A model generated the notes under the pieces. It ran no database searches. It was not told where the DNA came from and worked only from the letters and a program-made list of their open reading frames with translations. 64,000 nt of DNA, taken from contig CALNXK010000045.1 in NCBI GenBank assembly GCA_942486035.1, positions 1,639,501 through 1,703,500 of the forward strand, given 5' to 3'. Positions 1-12,132 of the stretch are shown here, one piece after another. The translations under genes and the position numbers were made by a program. Source of the stretch: Porites lobata (lineage: Eukaryota; Cnidaria; Anthozoa; Scleractinia; Poritidae). How positions within the stretch are numbered: the stretch's first letter is position 1; each line of letters starts with the position of its first letter.

Positions 1-71
1 CACCTGGGGGTCCCTCCCTACCGTGGCCATACTGCCAAACAATTATAAATTTTATACTTTTATTTGCACAG

Positions 72-3000
72 GAGTCATTGAGAGCTACAAGAATTTTCCA
101 GAATCATACAGAGAAAAGGTGATTTGTAAGAGTCCATTAAATTCCAGTTTGTAATATATATACATTTAACCAAGAATTAGGCAACGTTGCTACAACTAGT
201 ACTGGAGAACAGCAGCAGATCGTCCCTACATTGCAGTGGCTTACCTAAAGCAAAAGACTTTTGGGTGTATCCCACTGTTTTTTGAACCAAACCAACAAGA
301 AAAACATTTCTTTGACTGACCCTCCTCCACAGCTTTGACAAGAGCATTGTAGAATGACTACTGAATTTTTTTTGCAGGGAGAGCATCAATAATTAAAATA
401 AGCTTAGCGATTTAAAAAAAACTGTACTTTCCACTACAAACAAATCAATTCAAAGTACACAGACTGCAAATTATAGTAGTAGCTAAAAAATGTATCTACG
501 TGTCCCAACTTTTCATCAGTATAGGATGCCTAAAATGCATGCAATTCCACAATTGGTTTCGGCTTCATTAAATCCTATGCCAATTACAGAACATTTTAGG
601 AAAGCTCAGTGCTCTAAGGAAATCGAAAGAGATTCCAAATGCCCTAAACTTATGAAATCCATGGTTAATTGAATCCCATAACTTGGTTAGGAGACAAAGG
701 AAATTGATAGCTTCATTTATAAATCTAAATCTGGAGCAAAGTGATCATTATAGTTTAAAATAGATATTAATTGTTGGTTTGTTTTGGAATGTGTGAGTTG
801 ATTGTTGACTGACTATAGTATTATTTTGTTTCATTTTTTTTAGGCAAAAGAGCTGAAAGAAAAGTATATGCCGATTGAATTTTCTGGGTCAGTAATTTTA
901 CTACTATTTAAGTTTGGACTTAAGCAAACAACTTAAGCAAAATTGAGTTATTTACGATACTATTAACCATAAATGAAAATTATTTCTGTAATTTTCCAGT
1001 GTGTTTAAATGCAGATGTTAATGAATATAAAATAAAAACTTTGTATTGACTTTTTCAATTTTTTATTTTCTAGAGACATCTCATCTGCAGAGAAAGAACC
1101 TCTTATGATAGAATGGTAAGCTTGCATAATCAATGGTATTATCCTGGTTTTGTAGATTCTCCTGGTGAAAAGAAAATGGTTCAAAATAATAATAACCATT
1201 ATTACATTAAAAGATTACATTGTCGTGCAGTGGAAGGGAAGTTTGCCTTGGTTTTAATTATCCCTAAAGTTAAAAAAAAATCACTGGTTTGAAACCTGGG
1301 ATTCTGTAGCATATATGACATTTAACTGCAGGGAGTCTCCCAAACATGGCACCTGAATCTCATGAACTCTCGTACAGGTCATCAATCTCCCAGATAAAAT
1401 AAAGTTTTGAGCTTTTCTGTGCTTGAAATTTAGCCCATTTTTTCCCTGAAAATTTGGACTTTTTAATTAATAATATTGTACGGTTTCTGCGACGTAGTTG
1501 CATGTATTTTAGTCACTGACAAAGATTATTTCATCATTAGAATGATGAAAGCAGATTTTGATGGCATGTACTTCATGCAAGACTTCATATGGTGGCTGGG
1601 TCATTTTTTGGTTGGGGGAGTGGAGGTGGTAGGGCTTTTAACTTTTGGGGGAGGGGCTGGGGTGTAGTGCAAAATAGAGAGTCTCCAGATTGTAGATCTC
1701 CAGAGGTTGGCTTCTCTGTGCACTATGATGGACAATTGTGATAATTTTAGTTTTGATTTATACATGAATAACTAGGTGGACTAAAGCTCATGAACTCATT
1801 ACTGAGCTTGGTTTGAAGAAGGATGATATCACACAGGTAGTGGAAGATTCTCCCATTGCATTGAGGTAGGAAAGACTTACTAGTTGGCCGCCACAAACAT
1901 GTTGTTTAATCTGTTCTCTTGGAACCTTTTTATCTTACAGGTGGACTAAAGGAAATGAACTCATTATTGAGCTGAAAATCAAGCAAGCGCAAATTCCTGA
2001 AATAGTTAAAGATGCGCACATCGCGTTGAGGTATCTGTGATCAAGCAAAGAAGCAATGCTTTATTGCCAAATTGCATTTCTTATTTTCACCACAAACAGA
2101 ATTGTAACTTTTTTATTGCACCTGGCATGCATTTATACTGACTACTAAATTTTATGTTTACAAAATTCAAAGCACTAAATGATGGCGATTTTAAATATAA
2201 ATGGAATGATTTTCAATTTGAAATACAGCTCTTAATGAGTATTTATTTCCTTATAAGAGTATCAGGTTTGTTTATATTGTCATTGAATGAAATATACCGT
2301 AAGAAAGTCTTTGTGTATTCAGCCCCTGACTCACTCATTGGGTCAGAGTGATTTTTGTTGCAGCCATCTAACATCATCAACACTGGAATGAAAATGGAGA
2401 AAGCCATGCAACATAGTAAAAGTGTTATTAACAATAACATTCCCATTATTGAGTTATTAAAATAATAAAATAAAAAGGATATGAAATATAAATTTAATGC
2501 CGATAGTTGTAGAATTTTCATAAATCAAAAGGTATAATATAATTTGGTAACATAACGTGAAATGAACAGGAACTAATAATTATTTATTGCTAATCAAAAA
2601 TATTGTGCCTGTGTTATTCATTAAACTAAATTGAGTTAGGTAAAATTTGATAACTAATTAAAAGTTAAAACTAAGCTGCTAAATAGAAGTTTTACTATAT
2701 TTGTAGTTAAGTAATTAAGATTTTAGCCTTTTAAGCCCCAAAATTATCCACATACAAATTCTCCAGACCTATCTCAGTTAAGAGAATTTGTTTTAAGATC
2801 AAACCATTTTCCTCGGATGATTATTTTATTAAATTCTCACCACCTTTTCTTTTGATGATGTATTGATATAATTAGGAGAAAATTGATGTTGATCATTCCT
2901 GGGACTTAAAGGGTAACATGTGAAAGGTGGATAGTGCCCTGGGGGACGGGAGGGGGGGGGACTCCCATATAAAAGTGACAGGTATGCTTGTCGTCTTGCT

Positions 3001-6000
3001 TTGGGGTGTAAATTGCAGATTTTGGTCTCACTTAGGGTGTTTGGGATGGAAAGTCACTTAATTTGCCCATTCAGGTAGCGCTAAGTACTATGCATAAAGA
3101 AATTTACAAAAAATGCACTGACACTGACCACAAAGAAATCTCCCGTAAGGGTCAGTTTAAGTTTGAGTCACACCCACACTGGTCTCCCTTAGGGGTTTAA
3201 TTGAAACTTTCCGATAAGCATCTCCATCACTTTTCTATGGGAGTCCCCCCCCCCCTGAGGATAGTGCTAGCCAATAAATAATCCAATCAGTTTCCCTAAT
3301 GCTTATCCAGTGGGTAGCACTATCCAAGTACCACTAAGACCTGGAGAATAATGTGGACGTTTAATATCTCTCTTTGTGTGTCACCTTAATTTTTGATTTT
3401 TGCCCTACAGAGATGGTGTTGAGTGGTTATTTGTCAAGTTGCATGAGAAGCATGTACCCCTTCTCATTATATCGGGGGGTCTTGGAGGTATGATGAAAGT
3501 GCAGAATATTTTTATAGCAGGGCTGTCATTAAGAGGCGGGGACTGGGGATTTCCCCCGGTTATTAATTAGAACGTGGCCCCCGTGATTCTCCGCCTACTT
3601 GTTGTATTTACCTGGCTACTTAAAATCTTAGTGACAGCCCTGACAAAGGTACTGTATTTCCTCAAATAATAGCCAGGGGTGATTATTTCTTTTTTTGGAC
3701 AAAAAGGGGGTGATTATTCAAGGGAAGGTGATTATTCGAGGGAGGCGATTGTTTAAAATATTGCTCTCTGGAAGTCATGCCCTAAATATTTTGTTTTATT
3801 TTTTCATTAAATCAAAAAATAATCTCATCAAATAAACTGAACACGGGCTTTTTAAGTGTTCCAAATGTAGTTCCTTAATTAATTTTCAGAGCTTGAATCT
3901 TGCCGGATCACATTGCACTTCAACTTAACAGGGAGGGGATAAAAGGAGGAGAAGATGGAGAGAGGGGTGGGAGGGAAGCATTACTCAAGGGAGGCGATTA
4001 ATTGAGGGATGGCTATTATTTGAGGAAACACAGTGTTTACACAGAAACTTGAAATCTTAGTGACAGTCCTCAGACAAAAGTATGCAATGTTTAAGTTGAC
4101 TGGCTGTCAAAAAGTGAATTTTTACATCAGTTGTCTCCGTTCATCAGTATACAGTCCAGCTAGCATACTGTTGGCTGAGACTTTTTATCAAGAGTTAGCC
4201 AGCAGACTTTTAGAGGAGCTTCTCTTCACTTTTTTCATTTTAAACTCCCAAAGAAAACAAGAAGCAACATGGCTTCCGGTAATCAGGTTAGAAATATTAC
4301 TGAAAATTAAGCCTAAGGGAAAGCAAAATTAGTTTAAGTTAAGTGGGGAGTTCGAGTTAGCAGCAAGGTTCTGCTGTTTTGTTCTCAAGCCTTTTTACAA
4401 GTTTGTGCATGTTTTTGTTTCCAGACATTATCAAGGAGGTCATTGATCAACAGAGTACTATCTATGACAATGTTACCATTGTGGCCAACTTCTTCAGATA
4501 TGAGCAGGTTAGACACTTCCCAAATCTTGGGCTTCTTCTACTAATATTGCCTTAATCTCCCATCCTTAACTTCCTTGGGCGTAGCCAGCTTTATACTTGT
4601 TGTAGGCCAGGCTGACTGCCAGTTGGAACTTCATTTTCAAATATCCTGAAACGTTCTTGTTTGTATAAATTCTGTTGATTGCACTCATGACTAATACGCA
4701 CTGACCTCACCATCACTCTGAGCACTTGAGCTCTTTTGCTCGACCCCAAAATTTGTAGACCTGTGCCCACCGGTCTATGGGCTGGCCACGCCCCTGACTT
4801 CAGGATCATGCGTTTCAGTGAATTACCTGAAACAAATGGCCAGCTAAAGGACAGCTGTGTTCAAACATGTGACCCTATAGGAAATTGGTTCTACAGTGGA
4901 ATAACTAAGAGTCACTTTAGGGAATTTGAATTTGCTGCTTAATAAATGATGATTTTTTTCCTTATTTTAAAATACCAGGGAGTGATGGTTGGATTCAAGG
5001 ACAAGCTTTTGTTTAGTAACAACAAAAGAGAGATGACAAAAGATTTGGAATTTTTCAACAGAAATAAGGTAAGTTATCTATAATCGACCACCACACAACA
5101 GACTGCCACTGTTAATTATTAGATGTGATCAAAAAAATGTTGTTGATTAAAAAGTACAAACCATGAGCAACGAGACGTCAAGGATTTATGGGTTTATATT
5201 TATTAGCAAAGCAAATTCAATTTGCTTTAGAAAAGCTCACATTATACTGATTGTCACAGGCTTCTTGCGTGTATGAAAATCCCGGATCATTATACGTTTC
5301 TGGGAAACTGCCCACCTACCCCTCCCCTAAGCCAACATTAACACTTAATTTCACTTAGAGCAAAATGTTGACCTTGGGGAGGGGTAGGTAGGCAGTTTCC
5401 CAGAAACATATAATGATCCAATCCCTGATCATGGGTTACTTTCTTCAAGGCTTGCCATTTTTAGCTCTTCCCAGAAAATTTTTAGGTCTCATCTTATGAT
5501 TGTCAAGTGTACATTTGCGATGTGGCTACTCAATGTATGCTTGATAACTAGAGAGATCTCTAAAGAAATGGTAGACTGCGAGCTCTCTCTCTTTTACTCG
5601 AGAATCTGTAAGCTTTTCGCTCGTATCCGTGCCTTCTCAACTCGCGCCCTCGCAACTCATGCAACTTTGCTGCTCAAGTACTCTTGCTTACAGATTTTTG
5701 AGAAAAAGAGAGACTGCTCGTAGTCTAAAGAAACGGTGCCCAAAGGTGAAGGTAGCAGCCTATCTCTCAGAAAACCTCAAAACTGTTTGAACCTTTTTGG
5801 TTGGACTCTAAGAGGGGTTAGTCTCCTATGCAGCTGCTCTTTGTGTTGTCACACATAATTTGTGGGAAGAATTGTTTGTTGACGACACAAAGAATGGCTG
5901 TGTAGCCCAGGCCATGGACTAGACAGGAGTATGAAGAACATTCCACTCAGCAAACAGGCTAACCAGGCAGCAAATGTTTTGCGTTGTATGTTTAACTTTT

Positions 6001-6405
6001 TGTTTTTCTTAACTGACTGCAGGACCGCACCAGTGTGATTGTGATGGGTGACCTGCCAGAGGATACCCATGTTTCATCAAGCCCTAAAAATCCTGAAGTT
6101 GTCCTTACCATTGGCTTTTTAAATGACAAGGTGGGAAACTTAAGTTGTGGGACTTAAAGAGTTAAATAATTATGTTCTTCTTATTGGGGTTCTCAGTTTC
6201 ATATGCTGTACTGTGACAAGCTGGGGGAAATAAATCTGACCATTTTTATTAGTTTTTCTGTTTCTTTGATTTGAAAATACATGTGTTTTTTCTATAGGTC
6301 AATGAGAATCTTTCCAACTACATGGACGCATTTGACATCGTCATTGTGGATGACCACAGCATTGAACTAGTTGATTTGCTACTGGTGCCAATTTTAAGGG
6401 CTTAA
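72..6405 (+). CDS. NT5C3: Cytosolic 5'-nucleotidase III (UMPH-1 family), 3' part of gene
   Basis: This HAD-fold phosphatase family removes phosphate from nucleoside monophosphates (pyrimidine NMPs or m7GMP) in the cytosol. Exons: 72-118, 844-887, 1074-1115, 1776-1865, 1941-2030, 3411-3487, 4425-4507, 4979-5068, 6023-6130, 6298-6405 (TAA). All have GT-AG borders and the phases join. Seen landmarks are ISGGLGD (the family FSAGIGD motif that binds substrate phosphate), a VMGDLPED segment where the family has its metal-binding GDSxxD motif, and the family-like TIGFLNDK and YMDAFDIV near the C-terminus. The first exon encodes GVIESYKNFPESYREK, so the nucleophile motif I (DFDxT) lies upstream of the window. 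Oddities: the fourth and fifth exons listed are duplicates that probably replace each other, and the usual MADG after the second Asp is replaced by a THVSSS-type sequence. The family is clear; the choice between NT5C3A and NT5C3B is not. Confidence 0.88.
1310..1715. repeat. Dispersed repeat, copy 1
   Basis: About 400 bp inside an NT5C3 intron. It shares long blocks with 10205-10620 in the same order, including TTTAGCCCATTTTTTCCCT, a TTAGTCACTGA block, GTGCAAAATAGAGAGTCTC and GATCTCCAGAGG. No ORF or terminal repeats were seen. Confidence 0.7.
1776..1865 (+). other. NT5C3: Duplicated exon, copy A (NT5C3)
   Basis: A 90-nt exon starting GTGGACTAAAGC, encoding (W)WTKAHELITELGLKKDD and ending SPIALR. 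It corresponds to the single cap-domain segment WYTKSHGLL of the human enzyme. Copy B has the same length and phases and lies 75 bp downstream. Confidence 0.85.
1941..2030 (+). other. NT5C3: Duplicated exon, copy B (NT5C3)
   Basis: Same 90-nt length, same start (GTGGACTAAAG) and same end (GCGTTGAG before GT) as copy A, but diverged in the middle (WTKGNELIIELKIKQAQIPE). The family has one such segment, so mutually exclusive splicing is the natural reading. Using both exons would also keep the frame and insert 30 residues. Confidence 0.85.
2725..2916. mobile_element. MITE, CTTTAAGCCCC family, copy 1
   Basis: The left end CCTTTTAAGCCCCAAAA pairs with the right end GGGACTTAAAGGGTAA. The interior shares ACAAATTCTCCA and TTAGGAGAAAATTGATGTTG with the copy at 14335-14546. 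Lies in an NT5C3 intron. Confidence 0.7.
2948..3258. mobile_element. MITE with G-rich terminal inverted repeats
   Basis: The left end GGGGGGACTCCCATATAAAA pairs with the right end TTTTCTATGGGAGTCCCCCC. About 310 bp, non-coding, in an NT5C3 intron. Confidence 0.7.
3518..3642. mobile_element. Short hAT-like MITE (CAGGGCTGTCA ends)
   Basis: Terminal inverted repeats CAGGGCTGTCATTAAG and CTTAGTGACAGCCCTG, 125 bp. A related fragment (CAGGGCTATCATGAAGAGGC) starts near 15622. No target duplication is visible. Confidence 0.65.
3652..4033. mobile_element. MITE with CTGTATTTCCTCAAATAATA ends
   Basis: About 24-bp terminal inverted repeats: CTGTATTTCCTCAAATAATA on the left and TATTATTTGAGGAAACACAG on the right. 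Internal GATTATTCAAGGGA-type subrepeats. Lies in an NT5C3 intron, directly after the previous element. Confidence 0.75.
5284..5419. mobile_element. Foldback MITE (GGATCATTATA ends)
   Basis: The left arm GGATCATTATACGTTTCTGG and the right arm CCAGAAACATATAATGATCC are near-perfect inverted repeats. They continue into CCACCTACCCCTCCCC and GGGGAGGGGTAGGTAGG. About 40-bp arms, 136 bp in total, in an NT5C3 intron. Confidence 0.85.
5572..5727. mobile_element. Foldback MITE (TAGACTG ends, 9-bp TSD)
   Basis: The arms TAGACTGCGAGC and GCTCGTAGTCTA continue into paired ATCTGTAAGC and GCTTACAGAT. Flanks AAGAAATGG (5563-5571) and AAGAAACGG (5728-5736) form an 8/9 match, read as a 9-bp target-site duplication. 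A partial relative lies near 55875. Confidence 0.75.
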
Positions 6406-6712
6406 AATTATAAAAATCCTTGTGCACAGAAGGCAGTGAATCTCAGCAAGTCTTAGGTAGTTTTGGCAGTTTGCAGTCTAGCTTGCTTGAAAGCAATGCA
6501 TAATGACTCTTTCAATCAGAAGGAAGGTAGACAGTTAACTAGAGATGGGAGGTACATTCACAGGATATTACTTCAAGAGAGTGAAAAAAGGTTTGTATTT
6601 CTAGTGAGGAAAAGGCACAGTATTTGGTTTGGTCAGCACTGTGTTGTTGCGTTAAGGTGTGGGTATCTTTTTTGTCGTCTTTTGATTATTTTATTTTAGA
6701 AATATTAATTGT

Positions 6713-7196
6713 TACCATGTGGCATGAAATTTTTGCGGGTTCTAATTTTTGTGATATTTCCAGCGATCCGCAAAAATAAGTTCCCACAAAAATTAATTAC
6801 CGCGAACATTTTTCCTACAGCATTTTACTTCACAGTAAATATTCTGTAACTTAAATTTGCTACACAAAAATACAGTACTAAGAAATTGTGTCTGTTCAAT
6901 TCCAACTTGTCTCTTTTGTTTGGAAACAAAATGATTACATTGACGAGCAAAACTGTCACTGGTTTTACATAGGTTACGCACACCATGGTATTGTTTAAAA
7001 ATATGTATTTCCATTTCATGTACTCAATAAAAACCAAAATATATCAATAATTTGTCCAGGACTTCTGAAAATTGCAATATTAATTTCCATCGAGGGAAAC
7101 TAATCTGTCCTTATTGCAAACATTAGTTCCTGCAAAATGCAAAAAATCGCCAATCCACAAAGATAAACTCCCACAAAAATATCACGCCACACGGTA
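6713..7196. mobile_element. MITE with TACC(A/G)TGTGGC ends
   Basis: The left end TACCATGTGGCATGAAATTT pairs with the right end AAATATCACGCCACACGGTA. About 480 bp without a coding frame, in the spacer after NT5C3. Confidence 0.75.
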
Positions 7197-8980
7197 TTCC
7201 ATTAATGTTAACACTTCCAAGAACACTAAGAAACTACTTGGTGAGTGTTAAGAATAATAATATATGATAATATTTTCATTTTGTCATTAGAATCTTGGGA
7301 ATACTGAAAAACAGATAGATACTTAAAGTTAGGGAGTTGTTGTATTTAAATAATGTGGAATAAACTGCAGAACTGATGGTGGGGTTCTGAGGTTTTATAG
7401 ATATTTTCTGCAACAACAGAACATAAATGGTTGTACGGCTGTAGTTAGTTTTTGACTTAAGTAGTGAATTTTGTATGAGCAAAAGTTCCAGGAGTAATGT
7501 TTTTTGTCACTTTTCTGCATTAATATACAGTATTGTATTTTGACTACGGCAATTAAAGAGGCAAATTAAAGCTCACTTATTTATGGGTCTTTGGTGAATT
7601 TGATTCATTTTTAGTTGTTTTTAAGTAGAGACCAATTTTTGGTGTCATTAGCCAGCTTTGATAGCAGCTAAAACTGCACTTTTTAGTGCTTTCCTATTTT
7701 GCTTTTAGAACCCTACAGTAGCACTCTAATTTCAACACTCTCAACTTTTTCAAATGAGGCAGGGTACAATGAAAGTCAGTTTTACAGCCTGCCATTCGGG
7801 CAAGCAGTAGTTAGCATATACTAGCCCAAAAGTCATTTCAACTAGCCCCAAACCCTTTTTGATCCACGGGATTGATTACAATCCTTCTGTAATTTGAATT
7901 CCCAAAACAAACACTTGCCCGTCTGGCAAGTTAAGAACAAAAATCACTAGCCCGATAACAAAATCCACTAGCCCCGGGCTGTCGAACAAGACTTTCTTTG
8001 CACACTGTGAAGGCAAATTTTAATTTTCCTGGAGCTGGAATTCTTAGGGATGGAAATTATTCAAAGTTTAGAAAGAGGAAGAAAAATTTGTTGCTGTGTC
8101 TTTAGGGTCCCCCTTAAAATGTTGCATTGGGCAATTTCATATAATTTGTAGTCATGCAGTGATGGCAAGGCTATGTACCAAAAAGTAACACACATGCAGA
8201 AAAATGATGTTACTTTTTCAAGTTTAATAATTGGAAAAAATGCCTCTACAAAAACTTTTTCTCAGCTTAAATGCATCATGACAGTATATCTGTTTGTGCA
8301 CTTGCCTTTTTGCATTTTTCTTCACTGGTACCTGACAATGCCCCTGTTAGAAACTCCCAAATGTAGCTGGCATAATGTTATAATATGACAGTTAACTTTT
8401 TGCAGATATTCTCTCCACCAAATTGTTTCAATGAAATTATGCAAAAAATGAGAAAATGTCTTGAATGATAAATTTTCTACCAGTCTTGAGATAGCTTATT
8501 GCTTATTTAGCAAATTAATCAGTATGGAATTCTCAAGCTCATTTCTCAGACTTCATTTGCCTTGAACATAACAGCCAATGTTTTTTTCCTTGGAACACTG
8601 TTTATCTCTGATGCATACACTTTCAGATAACCAAAAAGTAGGTGTCCTATGCAGCACCTTTTGTAGACAAAGTGTTGAATGCTGTTACACAGTAAATAGG
8701 CAGAAATTCCAGTATTTAGGCAATGCTTTCTTCATCATGGGAAAAACCACAGAATGCCATTCAGGTTTTCTCCATTATCTTCATTCTTGGAAACCCATAA
8801 AAATCAGTCCTCTGGTACAATTTTTATTCTGGGATGTTCTGGCCCCGCTTCAAGCTCTACTCTCTCTAGTATCCATCTAGAAAGAAAAAAAAAATAGAAA
8901 GTAATATGCATGGACAGTTCACAAATTGTATCAATGTAGGCCAGTAAAACAGTAAAAGCAAAAAAAAAAAAGGTTTATTT
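7197..8980. other. Spacer without recognisable gene
   Basis: AT-rich DNA. Short frames on both strands lack splice or similarity support. A patch at about 7790-7990 repeats the word ACTAGCCC, which suggests a degenerate dispersed repeat. Confidence 0.5.
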
Positions 8981-9011
8981 CCACTGATGCGCTTTTGGCT
9001 ACGCACATCAA

Positions 9012-9166
9012 CGCACGTAAATTTTAACCACGTAAATAAAATAGAGGCAAGATAAAAAGTGCTGAACTTAAACAAGAAGTTGAGCAAGGTTCTTTTACGC
9101 TTATGAGCAATTTTTCATGCATTGCCTCTATTTTATTTGCGAACGTAAATTTTACCCACGTACTCG
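9012..9166. mobile_element. Foldback element
   Basis: The arm ACGTAAATTTTAACCACG plus AAATAAAATAGAGGCAA is mirrored by TTGCCTCTATTTTATTTGC plus ACGTAAATTTTACCCACG. The centre has an unrelated loop of about 60 bp. Confidence 0.65.
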
Positions 9167-9180
9167 CGTAAAAATTATGC

Positions 9181-9330
9181 GACCCTGGATATCAACCGTT
9201 AGGGAGCTTACAAGCGAAAATGACGAGAATGACAAAACAGCAATAGGTTTAGAGTGGCAAAACAATAACTTCATAGGTGCATTGCATTTTTGTAAATTTC
9301 TTTGTTGTCATTCTACAACCATGACATGAA
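9181..9330. repeat. Dispersed GGGAGCTTA repeat, copy 1 (fragment)
   Basis: GGGAGCTTACAAGC, ACGAGAATGACAAAACAGC and TTTTGTAAATTTCTTTGTTG follow the same order as the longer copies at 17891-18258 and 20400-20800. Confidence 0.5.
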
Positions 9331-10204
9331 ATTAAAACTGCCCTATTTTACACGTTGAAGAGGACATGAACACAATACAGAAATTTTCTAATTTTAGTTT
9401 GAAACTTAGATACAGGTCTTTAGAATGCAACCCCAGAAAAATTCACCAACATTTGATGAATTGAGCAACTTGGGAAAGCATGAATTGACTTTGTAAGGGA
9501 TGTCTTCATCACCATCACGGTCCTCATTGCTGAAGCTACCTGTTTTCTCTTGATCCAATCCGTGGGACTGCTTCTTTACTTCAACAATAACCAACATCGA
9601 ATACGTACCCTTCCTCTTCCCGCCTTGTAGCAAATGAATATAAATTCCCTGAGATTTTGCTTCCTCTAACTGGAATAACTATCTGTAAGAAGAGAGAAAA
9701 TTGTCACACTACCCACAATAAATAATGATGCTATTAAGTAATCCCCAAATTTTTAAAGTGTCTGTTTACTTTTAGTGACCAAAACATGGAAGGCTTCCTC
9801 GTCTAACCCTTTTTCAACTGCTAAAACAGTTAAGCACTGTTGCATGATTTCTCCCATTTCTCCTAGTCCTTACCCTTTTAGAACTCCAACCTCTTGGCCT
9901 TTCCTCTCCCACTTCCCTCTCATACTTCTCCCACCCCCTATTCTTCTGGGTTGCCATCCCCCTTAGACTACAAGTAGTCCGTCATTTTCCCTCAGGGATA
10001 GTAGAGTAAGCAAAATGCGAGTGCGTAAAAATCTCCCCATGCAAGAAAGGCGAGATGCGGCGTGGGGTGATGTTCACTTGCGCTCACATTAAATTTGGCA
10101 TGACTGATCATATGTGGTATTGGTATTTTGTCGATTTACACATGGTATTTCGATATTTGCCAGTTTTTCTTACGGTTTACCCAAAGTCCCCCTCCTCAAA
10201 GGAA

Positions 10205-10620
10205 CATTTCATATATACCAACTCTCCTGGATTATCCAGGAGTCTCCCAGATACCGCACTGATTTCCCGCTCTCCCGTACAGGTTACCAAATCTCCCGGA
10301 TCAAATAGACTTTTGAGCTTTACTGTGCTTTAGTTTAAATTTAGCCCATTTTTTCCCTCAAAATTTGTACTTTTTTGTTTCACGGGTTTCTGGGACATTT
10401 TTGCACATATTTAGTCACTGAGAAGGTATATTTTATCATTACAATGATGAAAATGAATTTTGACAGTATGTCTGTTCAAATAATGTCCTTGGTGGCTTAG
10501 TGGTGGGGAAAATTGGTGGCAGCGGGGGACTAAGGAGGTGTGGGGGGGCTGTTGATATTTGGGGGCTGTAGTGCAAAATAGAGAGTCTCTAGATTTTAGA
10601 TCTCCAGAGGCTGGCATCTC
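10205..10620. repeat. Dispersed repeat, copy 2
   Basis: Co-linear with 1310-1715 (see there). The copies are diverged but keep the same order of shared blocks, so both are old insertions of one family. Confidence 0.7.
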
Positions 10621-10811
10621 TGAACATTTCACTTGCCTGAGCAAAGTCACGTCCAAGTCTGATGTCCTTTCTTGTTAGATTTACATAGGGAATTCTAACA
10701 GGTTTCCCCAGAGTATCGGATGCCAGCTGGTGATTCCTAAGCACCTCAACAGATTTTTTATAATAATCTTGGGCCGCTATTTTTGCTAAAAAAGTAAAAT
10801 GTACATTACTT

Positions 10812-11103
10812 TAGCCTGAGAAAAAAGCCGAAACTTGGTGATGCTACCACTGTTTTCCCACCAAATGATGTCTGAGAAACGAGTGCAGAAATTCCATACT
10901 GATGACGGCTCACTACCCTGATCTGGGTTGTGCTTCTGATTGGTTGAATCAAATTTCCCACATAGCACAACCAATCAGAAGCACTACCCAGATCTGGGTA
11001 GTGACATGTCATCAGTATGGAATTTCTGCGCTTGTTTCTCAGACGTCATTTGGCGGGGAAACCAGTGGTAGCGTCGCCAAATGTCAGCTGTTTTCTCAGG
11101 CTA
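10812..11103. mobile_element. Foldback MITE (TAGCCTGAGAAAA ends, 9-bp TSD)
   Basis: A 292-bp near-palindrome. The ends TAGCCTGAGAAAAAAGC and GCTGTTTTCTCAGGCTA pair. The arms continue through TGCAGAAATTCCATACTGAT and ATCAGTATGGAATTTCTGCG. Flanks are exact 9-bp direct repeats ACATTACTT (10803-10811 and 11104-11112). The TSD length suits Mutator-like transposases. Confidence 0.88.
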
Positions 11104-11839
11104 ACATTACTTCCACTTATTTTAGGGTACTTTACCCGATAGTGATCATCAAAGAGTTTCTCCCAGACCAGATGAATGCTTGATCAACCAGTCAGGATGA
11201 GAGAACTCAGAAAATGATCATCAAAAGAGTTTCTCCTTCAGACCAGATGAATGCATTGATCAACCAGTAAGGTAGAGAGAACTAGGAAGAAAATGATCAT
11301 ACTCCAAAAAAGGATGAATCACATGTCATCCTTCAAACGTTACATTTCTGTAGCACTGTGCATTGGTCACTGGGAGAAATTTGTACTTTGTTAACTAGGA
11401 ATAAAAGGGTACGACAGGTACTCCTTGCAACAAGGATCAGGAAACGCTAGTCACATCGTGTTTTGTTTTTAACTTTTGGACGATGTTGTTTAATCAGCTC
11501 TGATCAGCTTCCCAAAGACGTGATTTTACGCATTTTTAGTTTTATTTCGTTTCATCTCATTCAAGATCCATCTCTCTTGTTTGCAAAAAGTGGGCGGGAT
11601 TTCTGAAGATCCGTGAAGAATGTCGTCGAAAGTTATCTGGGTTCGCACAGCAGACATCAAACTAAAACAAACACGTTTTGCTCGCAGACGAGTTTATACC
11701 GTATCGGCTTTAAAGTTGGGCTTCCGTTGGGATTTCACTGTCCAAACACCAGTAATTCTTCTGAAAAATATCTTTGAATTCATGTTTAATACGGCTCGAT
11801 CAACTTTATACAGGTAGCGCATCTGCGTTTGTGTGTTCC

Positions 11840-11910
11840 ACGTGGCCTAGTGGTAACGAAAGCAGGCTCGGCGCGCCAAAGGTACCGCGTTCGAATCCGC
11901 CGAGAATAAC
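11840..11910 (+). repeat. tRNA-like unit (tRNA pseudogene or SINE head)
   Basis: A-box-like TGGCCTAGTGGTAACG and B-box-like GCGTTCGAATCCGCC lie about 35 bp apart. TTTTT follows at 11911-11915, a possible Pol III terminator. A complete cloverleaf could not be drawn, so it is not called as a functional tRNA. Confidence 0.6.
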
Positions 11911-12132
11911 TTTTTCTCTTCGCTTTTTTGCCTTTTTTTTCTATTTCTTTTCGTTTAGTTTTCTTTTTAGTTATTGCAGTTTTGTTATGTTTCTTTATAT
12001 AGCTTAAGGTTTTTAAATTTATAAATTTTCTTCTCTTTTGTCTCATCTTGCCATTCCCCCGAAGTCCTTCGCGAGGTCCTGCGATTTACGTATTTCTAGT
12101 AAACAAATCGAAAATGTGTTGTACGAAATGGT

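Noticed and set aside
9406..9633. Minus-strand frame of 75 codons with acidic SNEDRDGDEDIPYKV
   Set aside because: The best acceptor upstream puts a stop in this frame, and no partner exon or homologue was recognised.
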